From Streptomyces seoulensis (lineage in GTDB: Bacteria; Actinomycetota; Actinomycetes; Streptomycetales; Streptomycetaceae): 64,000 nt of DNA. The notes below the pieces were generated by a model, which was given only the letters and a program-made list of their open reading frames with translations, was not told where the DNA came from and did no database searches. Both the position numbers and the translations under genes were made by a program. Of the stretch, positions 26,623 to 34,250 are shown one piece after another (the first letter of the stretch is position 1; each line of letters begins with the position of its first letter). Where the stretch lies: assembly GCA_013364255.1 (NCBI GenBank), contig CP054936.1, positions 992,001 to 1,056,000 on the forward strand, written 5' to 3'.

Positions 26623-27288
26623 TCAGTCCGCGCGCAGCTCGCCGAACCCCAGCAGCATCGCGTCGACGGCGAGGGCGAAACGCTCGCCGTCGTCCACACC
26701 CACCCGGTCGCGCGCCGCCCTGGCGATCAGCGGGTAACGCCCGGCGTCCAACCCCGCCAGCCACCCCGTCCCGCCCGACTCGTCCGCGCCGACGAGGAGT
26801 TGGGCCTCCAGCACAGCATGCCCGATCGCGAACACCGACACGGCGTTGAGGGCGTGCAAGGCCCGCCCGAGCGCGAAGCCGTTCTCCGTCAGCATGCCCA
26901 GACACGCCTCGATGTCCTCCAGCGTCGCCTGGGTGACCGCCGGGCGGGAGGACGCGAGCGGGAGGACGGCCGAATGCCGCAGCAGCCCCTCGCGCAACGC
27001 CGTCGCGTACGCGCGCAGCGCCTCCCGCCAGTCCGACGACCCGTCCATCGCCGGCGCCGCCGCCCTGAACACCTGCTCCACCAGACCGTCGAGCAACGCC
27101 TCCTTGTTGGGGACGTAGTGGTAGAGCGTCATCGCCTCAACACCGAGCCGCTCACCCAGCGAGCGCATCGTCAGCGCCTTGAGCCCTTGGTGGTCGACCA
27201 GGTCGAGCGCCGCGTCCAGGACACGTTGCCGGCTCAGCCCCACGCGCTCACCGCGGCCGCGCCGCGCACCCGGCTTCTCGGCCGTCAT
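26623..27288 (-). CDS. TetR family transcriptional regulator
   Basis: The 221-residue product has a TetR_N helix-turn-helix at about 18-65 (RQRVLDAALDLVDHQGLKAL, ERLGVEAMTLYHYVPNKEAL) and a TetR_C-type ligand domain (about 80-215: LLRHSAVLPLASSRPAVTQA). The VEAMTLYHYVPNKE pattern is that of the TetR/TetR_C_1 class that binds drugs or lipophilic ligands. It is divergent from the SnoaL-like gene; two CTTAC-N3-GTAAG palindromes lie between and are its likely operators. The short ADES acidic loop is unremarkable. Confidence 0.9.
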   Translation of the reverse strand: MTAEKPGARRGRGERVGLSRQRVLDAALDLVDHQGLKALTMRSLGERLGVEAMTLYHYVPNKEALLDGLVEQVFRAAAPAMDGSSDWREALRAYATALREGLLRHSAVLPLASSRPAVTQATLEDIEACLGMLTENGFALGRALHALNAVSVFAIGHAVLEAQLLVGADESGGTGWLAGLDAGRYPLIARAARDRVGVDDGERFALAVDAMLLGFGELRAD

Positions 27289-27324
27289 GGCCCACCAGCT
27301 CTTTCCACTCCGACGGTTGACTTT

Positions 27325-27372
27325 CTTACAAGGTAAGGCAACAATCGGTCGCAGCGAAACTTACGTCGTAAG
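27325..27372. promoter_or_regulatory. paired TetR operators CTTAC-N3-GTAAG
   Basis: Two 13-bp palindromes, CTTACAAGGTAAG (27325-27337) and CTTACGTCGTAAG (27360-27372), share identical half-sites. Their centres are 35 bp apart. They lie in the 154-bp divergent region between the TetR gene and the SnoaL-like gene. Identical half-sites with different spacers are strong evidence for one dimeric regulator binding twice. Confidence 0.78.
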
Positions 27373-27442
27373 AATAGGCCGTGAGCGCCCGTCGCGAGAA
27401 ACACCCCGCAGCACGGCCACCGCACACTTCAGGAGCTGAAAG

Positions 27443-27889
27443 ATGCCCACCACCGCCCTCGCCCCCAAGCAGGTCGTCCTCGACTTCATCGCCGCGCTCA
27501 ACGACCGCTCCGCCCAGGACTGGGAGCGATACCTCGCACCGGACGTGGTCGACCACAACAAGATCATCTTTGGTGAGCAGGAGGCGCCCGGCGCCGCGCT
27601 GGACGGCTTCCGCCGGCAGCTCGCCGCGTTCGGCACCGAGGCCCCGGGCGACGGCTTCCACGCCGAGCAGCTCATCGCCGAGGGCGACGAGGTGGTGGCA
27701 CGGTTGCGGGTGCGCGGCGTCCACACCGGATACCACCCGCGCATGCCCGAGCCGACCGGCCGGCGCTGTGACGTCGAGCAGATCTGGATCTTCACCGTGC
27801 GCGGGGGCCGAATCGCCGAGATTCGCGCGGTCAGCGACCGTCTCGGCATGTTCCTGCAGCTCGGCTGGAACTGGCCGAGCGAGGACTGA
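27443..27889 (+). CDS. SnoaL-like ester cyclase/polyketide-cyclase-fold protein
   Basis: The 148-residue product is one NTF2-like domain: KQVVLDFIAALNDRSAQDWE at the N-terminus, YLAPDVVDHNKIIFGEQEAP in the middle, and VEQIWIFTVRGGRIAEIRAV near the end. Members include polyketide cyclases and many small detoxifying or ligand-binding proteins. The start follows a weak GGAGCTGAAAG site. Divergence from TetR with shared operators suggests it is induced by, and may act on, the TetR ligand. Reaction not determined. Confidence 0.83.
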   Translation: MPTTALAPKQVVLDFIAALNDRSAQDWERYLAPDVVDHNKIIFGEQEAPGAALDGFRRQLAAFGTEAPGDGFHAEQLIAEGDEVVARLRVRGVHTGYHPRMPEPTGRRCDVEQIWIFTVRGGRIAEIRAVSDRLGMFLQLGWNWPSED

Positions 27890-27980
27890 GCACAGCGATC
27901 AACCGTCCTCCCATGCACCGGAACTGACGGGGCATCCGATATGTGACAGCGGTATTCCGTCACTTCCGAGGAGGCACGCC

Positions 27981-28532
27981 GTGCACGCCCTGAGACGTCG
28001 GCTCGCCGGCAGCCTGATCGCACAGGCCGCCCTGCTCTTCCCGCTGGCCGTGGGCATCGCGGCCCTGTTCCGCCGGCACGAACACCCGCTCGTCTGGGTG
28101 ATCAACGGCGCGTTCTACACCGCCGTCGGCATGGCGTCGGCGGCCGTTCAACGGCGCAGGTACAGCCGGAAGGCCGGCGTCGAACCGGGCCGCGTCGCCG
28201 ACCTGAACCACAAGATCCGCCACCGCGAGGTGCCGCGCGACCCGGAGGAGCGCACGGTCATGCGGCGGCTGGTGGACGCGGAACTGGAGCAGATGCGGCG
28301 CTCCAAGCGGTGGGTGCCGTACTCCATGGGCCTCTTGGGACTGGTCGCGGTCGGCCTGCTGGCCCTGGGCGTGGCCACCGGCTCGCTCACCTTCCCGCTG
28401 GTCTTCGCGGCGGCCGTGATCGCGTTCGTCTGCTGGATGTTCTGGATGCGCCGCCGCTCGATGGACCGCCTGCACCACATGGAAGCGGCCCTCGGCGGCC
28501 GGAACGAAGAGGTCCCGGCGTCCCACGTGTGA
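27981..28532 (+). CDS. hypothetical membrane protein (183 aa)
   Basis: The GTG start follows GAGGAGG. The product has four hydrophobic segments: two near the N-terminus (SLIAQAALLFPLAVGIAALF; VWVINGAFYTAVGMAS) and two near the C-terminus (YSMGLLGLVAVGLLALGVAT; VFAAAVIAFVCWMFW). A basic cytoplasmic stretch between them (about 65-105) contains RHREVPRDPEERTVMRRLVD. I do not recognise a family. The hairpin at 28608 after the gene may terminate it. Confidence 0.75.
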   Translation: MHALRRRLAGSLIAQAALLFPLAVGIAALFRRHEHPLVWVINGAFYTAVGMASAAVQRRRYSRKAGVEPGRVADLNHKIRHREVPRDPEERTVMRRLVDAELEQMRRSKRWVPYSMGLLGLVAVGLLALGVATGSLTFPLVFAAAVIAFVCWMFWMRRRSMDRLHHMEAALGGRNEEVPASHV

Positions 28533-28607
28533 CCCCGCCGTCCGAGGCGGGCGAGGGCGACGCGCGGCCGGTGGGAGCGGGGGAACCGGCCGTGCGCCGC
28601 CGGCGCG

Positions 28608-28635
28608 GGGACGGCCCGTGCGCACGGGCCGTCCC
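28608..28635. terminator. bidirectional hairpin terminator
   Basis: GGGACGGCCCGTGC is followed directly by its exact reverse complement, a 28-bp perfect palindrome. It lies 76 bp after the membrane-protein stop and 7 bp after the end of the convergent GH12 gene, so it can end both transcripts. Confidence 0.7.
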
Positions 28636-28641
28636 GCCGGG

Positions 28642-29772
28642 TCACGCGGTGGTGCAGGCGGCACCGTTCAGGGTGAAGCCGGACGGCTTGGCGAACGTAC
28701 CGCCGTAGGTGCCCTGGAAACCGAAGGACGCGGTGCCGCCGGGGGCGATGCTCGCGTTGTACGACTGACCGGCCGCCGTGACCGCGCCCGACTGGCCGGA
28801 CAGCGTGGCGTTCCAGCCGTTGGTGATCCGCTGCCCGGAGGGCAGGGTGAAGGCCAGCTGCCAGTGGTCGACGGCGGCCGAGCCGGTGTTGGTGACGGTG
28901 ACGTCGGCGGTGAACCCGTCCTGCCACACGTTCGTCGCGTACGCCACCTTGCAGGCGCCCGGGTTGCCCGGGGTGCCCGGGTCACCGCCGCCGCCGGTGT
29001 TGACGGACGAGGAGAAGGACGTCACGGCGAGTCCCGCGCCGTTCTGCCAGGGCTCGAAACCGGCCTGCACACTGGTCAGGTACCAGCTGCTCTGGGCCAG
29101 GCCGCGGGAGATCGCCTCGCGGGCGAAGTCCATGACGTCGAAGCTCCAACTGGCGATCGCCGACGGGGCGACGAAGGACAGCACGTCGTTGCCACCGTTG
29201 TTGCCGGACCACACCTGCCACTGGCGGCCGGCCACGGTGGCGGTGCCGACCTGCGAGCCCACCGGCTGGACCGAGCCCACGTGGTTGAACCAGACCATGA
29301 TCTCGGTCTTGTTGACCCCGTCGGTGCGGGGCGTGGGGTCGAGCCAGATGTCGTACGCGGCGTCGTAGACCGCGCCGCTCACATAGCTGTACGAAATGCC
29401 GGTCGGCGCGCTGGAGATGGTGCTGAGCCGGGCCGGAAGGGCCGTGCCGGGCGAGCAGTTGGTGTAGTGACAGCCGTTGTAGACCGAAGGGTACGACTTC
29501 GGGGCGCCGTTGGTGGGCACCGAGCCGTCGGCCTGGGTGACCCGGAAGCCGGAGTCGGTGGCGGTGACACACTGGGCCTGGTCGGTGCCCCAGCGGTTGT
29601 TCTGGACGACGTACCGGCCCTGGATCGTGGTCGATCCGAAGGCGTCGCAGATCTGGGTGTCGGCGCGGGCGGCCGGGGTGGTGGTCACGAGCGCCGCGAG
29701 CGCGGCGAGAACGGTCAGCAGCGCGCCGAGCAGGACAGGCGTACGGCGCGCATGATGCGTTGACGGGGACAT
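28642..29772 (-). CDS. secreted GH12 endoglucanase with C-terminal CBM2
   Basis: The 376-residue product starts at MSPSTHH behind GAGAGGA; the frame's earlier ATG at 29895 lies upstream of the CebR operator and is rejected. A signal peptide ends near AARADT. The GH12 domain spans about 40-260 (QICDAFGSTTIQGRYVVQNN, NKTEIMVWFNHVGSVQP with the nucleophile Glu, SFDVMDFAREAI with the acid/base Glu). A Pro/Gly linker leads to a CBM2 (about 275-376: CKVAYATNVWQDGFTADVTV, SGQRITNGWNATLSG). It cuts internal beta-1,4 bonds in cellulose. The perfect CebR site about 80 bp upstream indicates induction by cellobiose. Confidence 0.92.
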   Translation of the reverse strand: MSPSTHHARRTPVLLGALLTVLAALAALVTTTPAARADTQICDAFGSTTIQGRYVVQNNRWGTDQAQCVTATDSGFRVTQADGSVPTNGAPKSYPSVYNGCHYTNCSPGTALPARLSTISSAPTGISYSYVSGAVYDAAYDIWLDPTPRTDGVNKTEIMVWFNHVGSVQPVGSQVGTATVAGRQWQVWSGNNGGNDVLSFVAPSAIASWSFDVMDFAREAISRGLAQSSWYLTSVQAGFEPWQNGAGLAVTSFSSSVNTGGGGDPGTPGNPGACKVAYATNVWQDGFTADVTVTNTGSAAVDHWQLAFTLPSGQRITNGWNATLSGQSGAVTAAGQSYNASIAPGGTASFGFQGTYGGTFAKPSGFTLNGAACTTA

Positions 29773-29850
29773 GCGGGTCCTCTCCGAACGGGACGGTGCG
29801 GTGCGATGCGGCGTCACGAGGGGTGCGCGTCCGCTGTCCTCCCTCCGTTT

Positions 29851-29864
29851 TGGGAGCGCTCCCA
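29851..29864. promoter_or_regulatory. CebR operator upstream of GH12 cellulase
   Basis: TGGGAGCGCTCCCA is the exact 14-bp palindrome bound by the LacI-family cellobiose repressor CebR in Streptomyces. It is 79 bp upstream of the cellulase start. The rest of the 350-bp gap between the cellulase and the SDR gene (29773-30124) shows no other gene or clear site. Confidence 0.88.
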
Positions 29865-30124
29865 ACGTGACTCGGTGGGGACTGTAGAGACGCAATCATG
29901 TTCCTGACAAGACTGCGGACGGCAGCAGCGCCGACGGGTTTCTAAGGCGCAGGTCATCGACGGGCGCGGGGGTACCGACCTTCGCCACGGTGGCCGGAAG
30001 CGCTCTCGCGACGGTGACGTTTCGTCCACGCGGTCGAGGGGGACACCGGACAGATCCGGGCCGACGATCATGCGATCGCGCTCCTCATGGCCCGGGAGGG
30101 CTGTCCAGGGAAGGGACACGGGAC

Positions 30125-30964
30125 ATGACGTGGGACGAGGCGCCCGCTACGGCCGTGGTGACCGGGGCGTCGTCGGGCATCGGCGCCGAGTACGCGGAGC
30201 GGCTGGCCGGCCGGGGCTGGGACGTGGTGCTGGTCGCCCGGCGTGCCGACCGGCTCGCCGCGCTGGCCGACCGGCTGCGCCGGGACGCCGGGGTGGGCGT
30301 GGAGACGGTGGAGGCCGATCTCGCCCGGTCGGCGGACCTGGCCCGGGTGGCGGAGCGGGTCGCCGCACCCGATGTGGCGCTCCTGGTCAACAACGCGGGG
30401 ATCAACGGGTACGGACCCTTCACCGAGGTCGACGCCGCGCTGCTGACGAAGGTCGTGGACGTCAACGTCGTCGCGCCCACGGTGCTGACGCGCGCCGCCG
30501 TCCCGGGGATGCTGGCGCGCGGCCGGGGTGCGGTGGTCAACGTCGCGTCGCTGCTGGCCTTCGCCGGCTCCCTGCCGCCCGACCGCCTCCCGCAGCGGGC
30601 CGTCTACGGCGGCACCAAGGGCTACGTCGTGACGTTCACCAGGACCCTCGCCGCCGAGCTGGCCGGCACTCCGGTACGGCTCCAGGTCGTCTGCCCGGGA
30701 CTCACGGCCACCGAGTTCCACCTCGGGACGGGCGAGAGTCCGGTGCCGGGCGAGCAGCGGATCCACGACGAGGGCGGGATGCCCGTGGCCGACGTGGTGA
30801 GCGCCTCGCTGGCGGCGCTGGCCACCGGCGAGGTGGTGTGCGTGCCCGGTCTGGAGAACGCGGAGGCCGTGGCGCGGCTGGCCGCGGCGGAACTCGGCCT
30901 GCGCGACGGCGCGGGTACGGCGCTGGCGCCGCGCTACCGGGCGGAGACGGACACCGGGGGCTGA
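30125..30964 (+). CDS. SDR family NAD(P)-dependent oxidoreductase
   Basis: The 279-residue product is a classical SDR: TGASSGIGAEYAERLAGRGW binds the cofactor, NNAGINGYGPF is the structural NNAG motif, and YGGTKGY holds the catalytic Tyr and Lys (YxxxK). The substrate loop and C-terminus (GEVVCVPGLENAEAVARLAA) match short-chain dehydrogenases of the DltE/YqjQ type. VVLVARRADRL after beta-2 suggests NADPH preference through the Arg pair. Start ATG at 30125 follows AAGGGACACGG. Substrate unknown. Confidence 0.87.
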   Translation: MTWDEAPATAVVTGASSGIGAEYAERLAGRGWDVVLVARRADRLAALADRLRRDAGVGVETVEADLARSADLARVAERVAAPDVALLVNNAGINGYGPFTEVDAALLTKVVDVNVVAPTVLTRAAVPGMLARGRGAVVNVASLLAFAGSLPPDRLPQRAVYGGTKGYVVTFTRTLAAELAGTPVRLQVVCPGLTATEFHLGTGESPVPGEQRIHDEGGMPVADVVSASLAALATGEVVCVPGLENAEAVARLAAAELGLRDGAGTALAPRYRAETDTGG

Positions 30965-30983
30965 TCGAGCGGTGGGGACGCCC

Positions 30984-31087
30984 GTGCGGGTGTGTCGCCG
31001 TTCGAGGCCGTGCGGGTGTGTCGCCGTACGGGTCCGTGAGGGTGTGTCGCCGTACGGGTCCGCGTAGGTGTGTCGCCGTGTGGGTGT
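30984..31087. repeat. 26-bp tandem repeat, four units, intergenic
   Basis: Units at 30984, 31010, 31036 and 31062 share the core GGTGTGTCGCCGT and are mostly GTGCGGGTGTGTCGCCGTAC-like. The period is exactly 26 bp, so it is not codon-phased, and it lies between the SDR stop and the His-rich secreted-protein gene. It may form a minisatellite or a multi-copy binding site. Confidence 0.8.
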
Positions 31088-31185
31088 GTGCGGGGTGGGG
31101 CGCTGGGTAGGCGGCTCGACCTGGGACCGCGGCGGTGACCGCCGTCCGTGCTCCCGGGAACACGCGCTGTGCAAGGAGGAAGACC

Positions 31186-31521
31186 ATGAAGAAGCTCACC
31201 CGGCAGGCCACGACCGCAGGTGTCTGCGCCGCCTTCGTCGCGGGCGCCGTACTCTCGGCCGGCGGCTCCGCGGCCGCGGCCACCGGCCGGCCGTCCGCAC
31301 CCGCCCCGGCCCGGACCGACGTGACCGGCGCCGCGCCCGCAGCGTCCTTCTCGGCCCACCACTTCCACCACCCCCGGCACCACCACCTCGCCGACCCGCG
31401 CACGGACCCCTGGGTGGCGGGCCAGCTGGCGACGTTCGGCCTGACGGCCGACAAGCGCTCGGCCGTCTACGACCCCTGGGTGAAGGACCAGATCGCCCTG
31501 TTCGGCCCGAGCGGCCGGTAA
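31186..31521 (+). CDS. small secreted His-rich protein (111 aa)
   Basis: The ATG at 31186 follows AAGGAGGAAGACC, an excellent site, and gives a clean signal peptide (MKKLTRQATTAGVCAAFVAG, cleavage near SAAAATG). The mature part has a His cluster HHFHHPRHHH (about 65-74) that could bind metal. Two copies of a short motif follow: DPWVAGQLATFGL and DPWVKDQIALFGP. I do not recognise the family. Upstream is the 26-bp repeat array. Confidence 0.75.
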   Translation: MKKLTRQATTAGVCAAFVAGAVLSAGGSAAAATGRPSAPAPARTDVTGAAPAASFSAHHFHHPRHHHLADPRTDPWVAGQLATFGLTADKRSAVYDPWVKDQIALFGPSGR

Positions 31522-31607
31522 CCGGCCGGCCGTCTCCACCGCCGGCCGTCTCCACCGCCGGGCGACGATTCTTGCCGGGTGCGTACGTCACCTGTCAGCA
31601 TGGTGAT

Positions 31608-32171
31608 ATGAACCTCGACCATGTCTTCGTGTGCGGGAACCCGGCCCTGGACTTCGCCGCGACGTTGCGTGCGCGCCGTACGGCGCGGTTCGAGATGTTC
31701 GTGACGCCGGACCGGCTGGACGCCTGGTTCCTGGAGTCCGGTGTGGTGGACGCGCTCACCCCGAGCACCGAGGCGGACGTCGAACGGGCCAAGGAGCTGC
31801 GCGAGGCCGTCTACCGGACGGTCACCGCGCGCCGGCTCGGCGAGGCGTACGACGCCGAAGCGCTGGACCTGCTGAACGGCACGGCACGCGAGCCGGCCGC
31901 CGTACCGCAGCTCACCCCGCGCGGGCGGCACACGGAGGCGACGCCCCGGGAGGCCCTGGCCGCCCTCGCCCGGCAGGCGGTGGAACTGCTCGGCGGCCCC
32001 GACGTGCCCCTCCTCAAGGAGTGCGGCAACCCCGAGTGCACCCGCGTCTACATCGACCGCTCGCGGGGGACGCGCCGGCAGTGGTGCGGCATGGAGTCGT
32101 GCGGCAACCGGATCAAGGCGGCCGCCTATCGCGCCCGGAAGCGGAGCGCGCCCGCCGTCGGCCTGGGCTGA
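31608..32171 (+). CDS. CGNR zinc-finger (ABATE-type) transcriptional regulator
   Basis: The 187-residue product has an N-terminal ABATE domain (FVCGNPALDFAATLRARR, LDAWFLESGVVDALTP) and a C-terminal CGNR zinc finger (CGNPECTRVYIDRSRGTRRQ, WCGMESCGNRIKAAAYRARK), with the four Cys positions of the family. These are stress-related regulators common in actinobacteria. The ATG at 31608 begins the family match; the longer frame from 31068 is spurious. Its last 46 bp overlap the end of the convergent DMT transporter gene. Confidence 0.88.
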   Translation: MNLDHVFVCGNPALDFAATLRARRTARFEMFVTPDRLDAWFLESGVVDALTPSTEADVERAKELREAVYRTVTARRLGEAYDAEALDLLNGTAREPAAVPQLTPRGRHTEATPREALAALARQAVELLGGPDVPLLKECGNPECTRVYIDRSRGTRRQWCGMESCGNRIKAAAYRARKRSAPAVGLG

Positions 32172-33076
32172 ACCGGCTGCGGCGGCACGGCGCGGTGGGC
32201 GCGTTCCACGGACTGGCCCCAGTAGGTTCCGGCGACCATGAGCACGGCGCCGAGCGAGGCCCACAGGGTGAGCCGTTCGCCGCCGAGGCCGATGCCCGCC
32301 GCGACGGCCCAGACCGGCTCGGTGCCCAGCAGGAGGCTGGCCCGGCTCGCCGAGGTGCGCTGCACCGCCCAGGTTTGGGCGAGGAAGGCGAACACGCTGC
32401 AGAAGAGGGCCAGATAAACCAGCTGACCCCAGGTGGCGGCGTCGGCGTGCGCCAGCGCGGAGGCGTGCACGACGGCGGCCGGCAGGAACAGGACCGAGCC
32501 CACGGCGGTCTGGACGGTGGTCAGGTGCAGCGGGTCCACCGGCCGCCCGGCGGTGAGCCGTCCGACGAGTGCGACGTGCCCGGCCCGCACCACCGCGGCG
32601 GCCAGCACCAGGGCGTCCCCGAACCGGGGTGCGTGCAGACCGGCGCCGGCGGTCAGCAGCCCGACGGCCACCACACACAGGCCGGCCGCGCCGAAGAACG
32701 CCGGAGGCAGTCCCGGCCGGCCTCCGGTGCGGTCCAGCAACGGCGTCAGCACGATCGTCAGGCTGATGATCAGTCCGGCATGGGCGGCGCTGGTGTGGGC
32801 CACCCCGTAGGTCTCCAGCACCAGCACGGCCGCTTGTGTGACGCCCAGCAGCCCTCCGGTGCGCAGTTCCGCGCGGGTCCAGCCGGGCCGGCGGCGGGCG
32901 GCGACCAGCGCGCCGCAGGCCAGTGCGCAGGCCAGGGCGGAGACGGCGTACCGGGCGAACAGCACCGCCAGGACCGGCAGGACGTCGGTGGCGGACTTGG
33001 CCACGAGGTAGCTGGAACCCCAGACAAGCGCGACCAGGAGGAGGACCGCGTCGGTACCGCGGCGGGCGAGTGGCAT
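32126..33076 (-). CDS. EamA/DMT family transporter
   Basis: The 316-residue product has ten membrane segments in two EamA halves (about 10-135 and 150-290). Typical motifs are VALVWGSSYLVAKSATDVLP, TSAAHAGLIISLTIVLTPLL and SRASLLLGTEPVWAVAAGIG. These carriers export amino acids or metabolites. The ATG at 33076 is preferred over 33091. It is divergent from a LysR regulator, with a TGTAG-N5-CTACA element in between. The 3' end overlaps the convergent CGNR gene by 46 bp. Confidence 0.86.
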   Translation of the reverse strand: MPLARRGTDAVLLLVALVWGSSYLVAKSATDVLPVLAVLFARYAVSALACALACGALVAARRRPGWTRAELRTGGLLGVTQAAVLVLETYGVAHTSAAHAGLIISLTIVLTPLLDRTGGRPGLPPAFFGAAGLCVVAVGLLTAGAGLHAPRFGDALVLAAAVVRAGHVALVGRLTAGRPVDPLHLTTVQTAVGSVLFLPAAVVHASALAHADAATWGQLVYLALFCSVFAFLAQTWAVQRTSASRASLLLGTEPVWAVAAGIGLGGERLTLWASLGAVLMVAGTYWGQSVERAHRAVPPQPVQPRPTAGALRFRAR

Positions 33077-33134
33077 GGGCCCACGCTGCACCAGCCCGAA
33101 CGCTGTAGGCCAGCACCAACTTCTACACCGACCA

Positions 33135-33149
33135 TGTAGCGGGGCTACA
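33135..33149. promoter_or_regulatory. LysR-type operator (TGTAG-N5-CTACA)
   Basis: TGTAGCGGGGCTACA is a perfect 5-bp-arm palindrome with T-N11-A end bases, as in LysR boxes. A related CTGTAG...TCTACA pair lies 33 bp to the left. It sits in the 94-bp divergent region between the DMT transporter and LysR genes and likely controls both. Confidence 0.6.
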
Positions 33150-33170
33150 GCGTCGCCCTAGACTTCCGGC

Positions 33171-34067
33171 ATGGACGAACGGCAGCTGCGCATCCTGCGG
33201 GAACTGGGCGAGCTGGGGAGTGTCACCGCCGTCGCCGACGCGCTCCAGGTGACGCCCTCGGCGATCTCGCAGCAGTTGCGGCTGCTCCAGCGCGCGATCC
33301 CGGTCCCGCTGACCGAGCGGTCCGGGCGCCGGGTGGTGCTGACCGAGGCCGGGCAGGCCTTGGCCGGCGCCGCCATCGAGGTGGAGAGCGCGCTCGCCCG
33401 GGCCCGGCACACCATCACCGACTTCGCGGGGCGGGAGGACGGCGAGGTGTCGGTGGCGGCGTTCCACAGCGCCGCGGCCACCCTCTTCCCGCTCCTGCTG
33501 CGCGCGCTGTCCGGGCCGGACCGTCCCCGGCTGAGACTCGGCGACGAGGACGTGGCCCAGGACCGCTTCCCGGCGCTCACCCGCGACTACGACCTCGTCC
33601 TCGCGCACCGCCTCGACCACGGCCCGCCGTGGCCCCGCACGGTGACCGCGGCGACCCTGCTGCGCGAGCCCCTGGACGTGGCGCTCCCGACCGGTCACCC
33701 ACTCGCCGGCCGGCCGCTGCTGACACCGCGGGAGGTGGCGGAGGAGCCCTGGATCACCGTCCACGACGGCTTTCCGCTGATGGCGACCGTCGAGGCCGTC
33801 GCCTGCGTCGCCAACCGCCGGCTCGACATCGTCCATCGCGTCAACGAGTTCTCGGTGGTCGCCGAGATCGTGGCGGCCGGCGGCGGCATCGCGCTGCTGC
33901 CCCGCTGGACCGCCCGCGCCCACCCGGGTGTGGTCCTCAGGCCGCTGAGCGGAGTGCACACCCGGCGCCGCATCGACGTACTGCACCGGCCCGAGCGCAC
34001 CGCGCGCAAGGCCGTCCGGACGGTCCTCGCCGCACTGCACCGGGCCGCCGCGACGATCCGCGTGTGA
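33171..34067 (+). CDS. LysR family transcriptional regulator
   Basis: The 298-residue product has the LysR helix-turn-helix (RQLRILRELGELGSVTAVAD, VTPSAISQQLRLLQRAI) at about 1-60 and a PBP2-like effector domain (about 85-290: PLDVALPTGHPLAGRPLLTP, VVAEIVAAGGGIALLPRWTA). It belongs to the short actinobacterial group in which the regulator controls an adjacent divergent transporter. It likely controls the EamA exporter through the palindrome at 33135. Effector unknown. Confidence 0.9.
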   Translation: MDERQLRILRELGELGSVTAVADALQVTPSAISQQLRLLQRAIPVPLTERSGRRVVLTEAGQALAGAAIEVESALARARHTITDFAGREDGEVSVAAFHSAAATLFPLLLRALSGPDRPRLRLGDEDVAQDRFPALTRDYDLVLAHRLDHGPPWPRTVTAATLLREPLDVALPTGHPLAGRPLLTPREVAEEPWITVHDGFPLMATVEAVACVANRRLDIVHRVNEFSVVAEIVAAGGGIALLPRWTARAHPGVVLRPLSGVHTRRRIDVLHRPERTARKAVRTVLAALHRAAATIRV

Positions 34068-34250
34068 CCGCCCGCGCCGATCCTCACACGCTCGGGCGCG
34101 GGAGCGGACGACGCGTCAACTTCTTGCGGATCCCGGTCCCTTCGGACCCTTCGGACCCTTTCCCGGCGCGCTCGGCCGACGGAGCGCGTCGGCGTCCTTC
34201 CCGCCCGCTACCCTCGTGCGGACGGACGACGACGCTGAGGAGGCGGTGGC

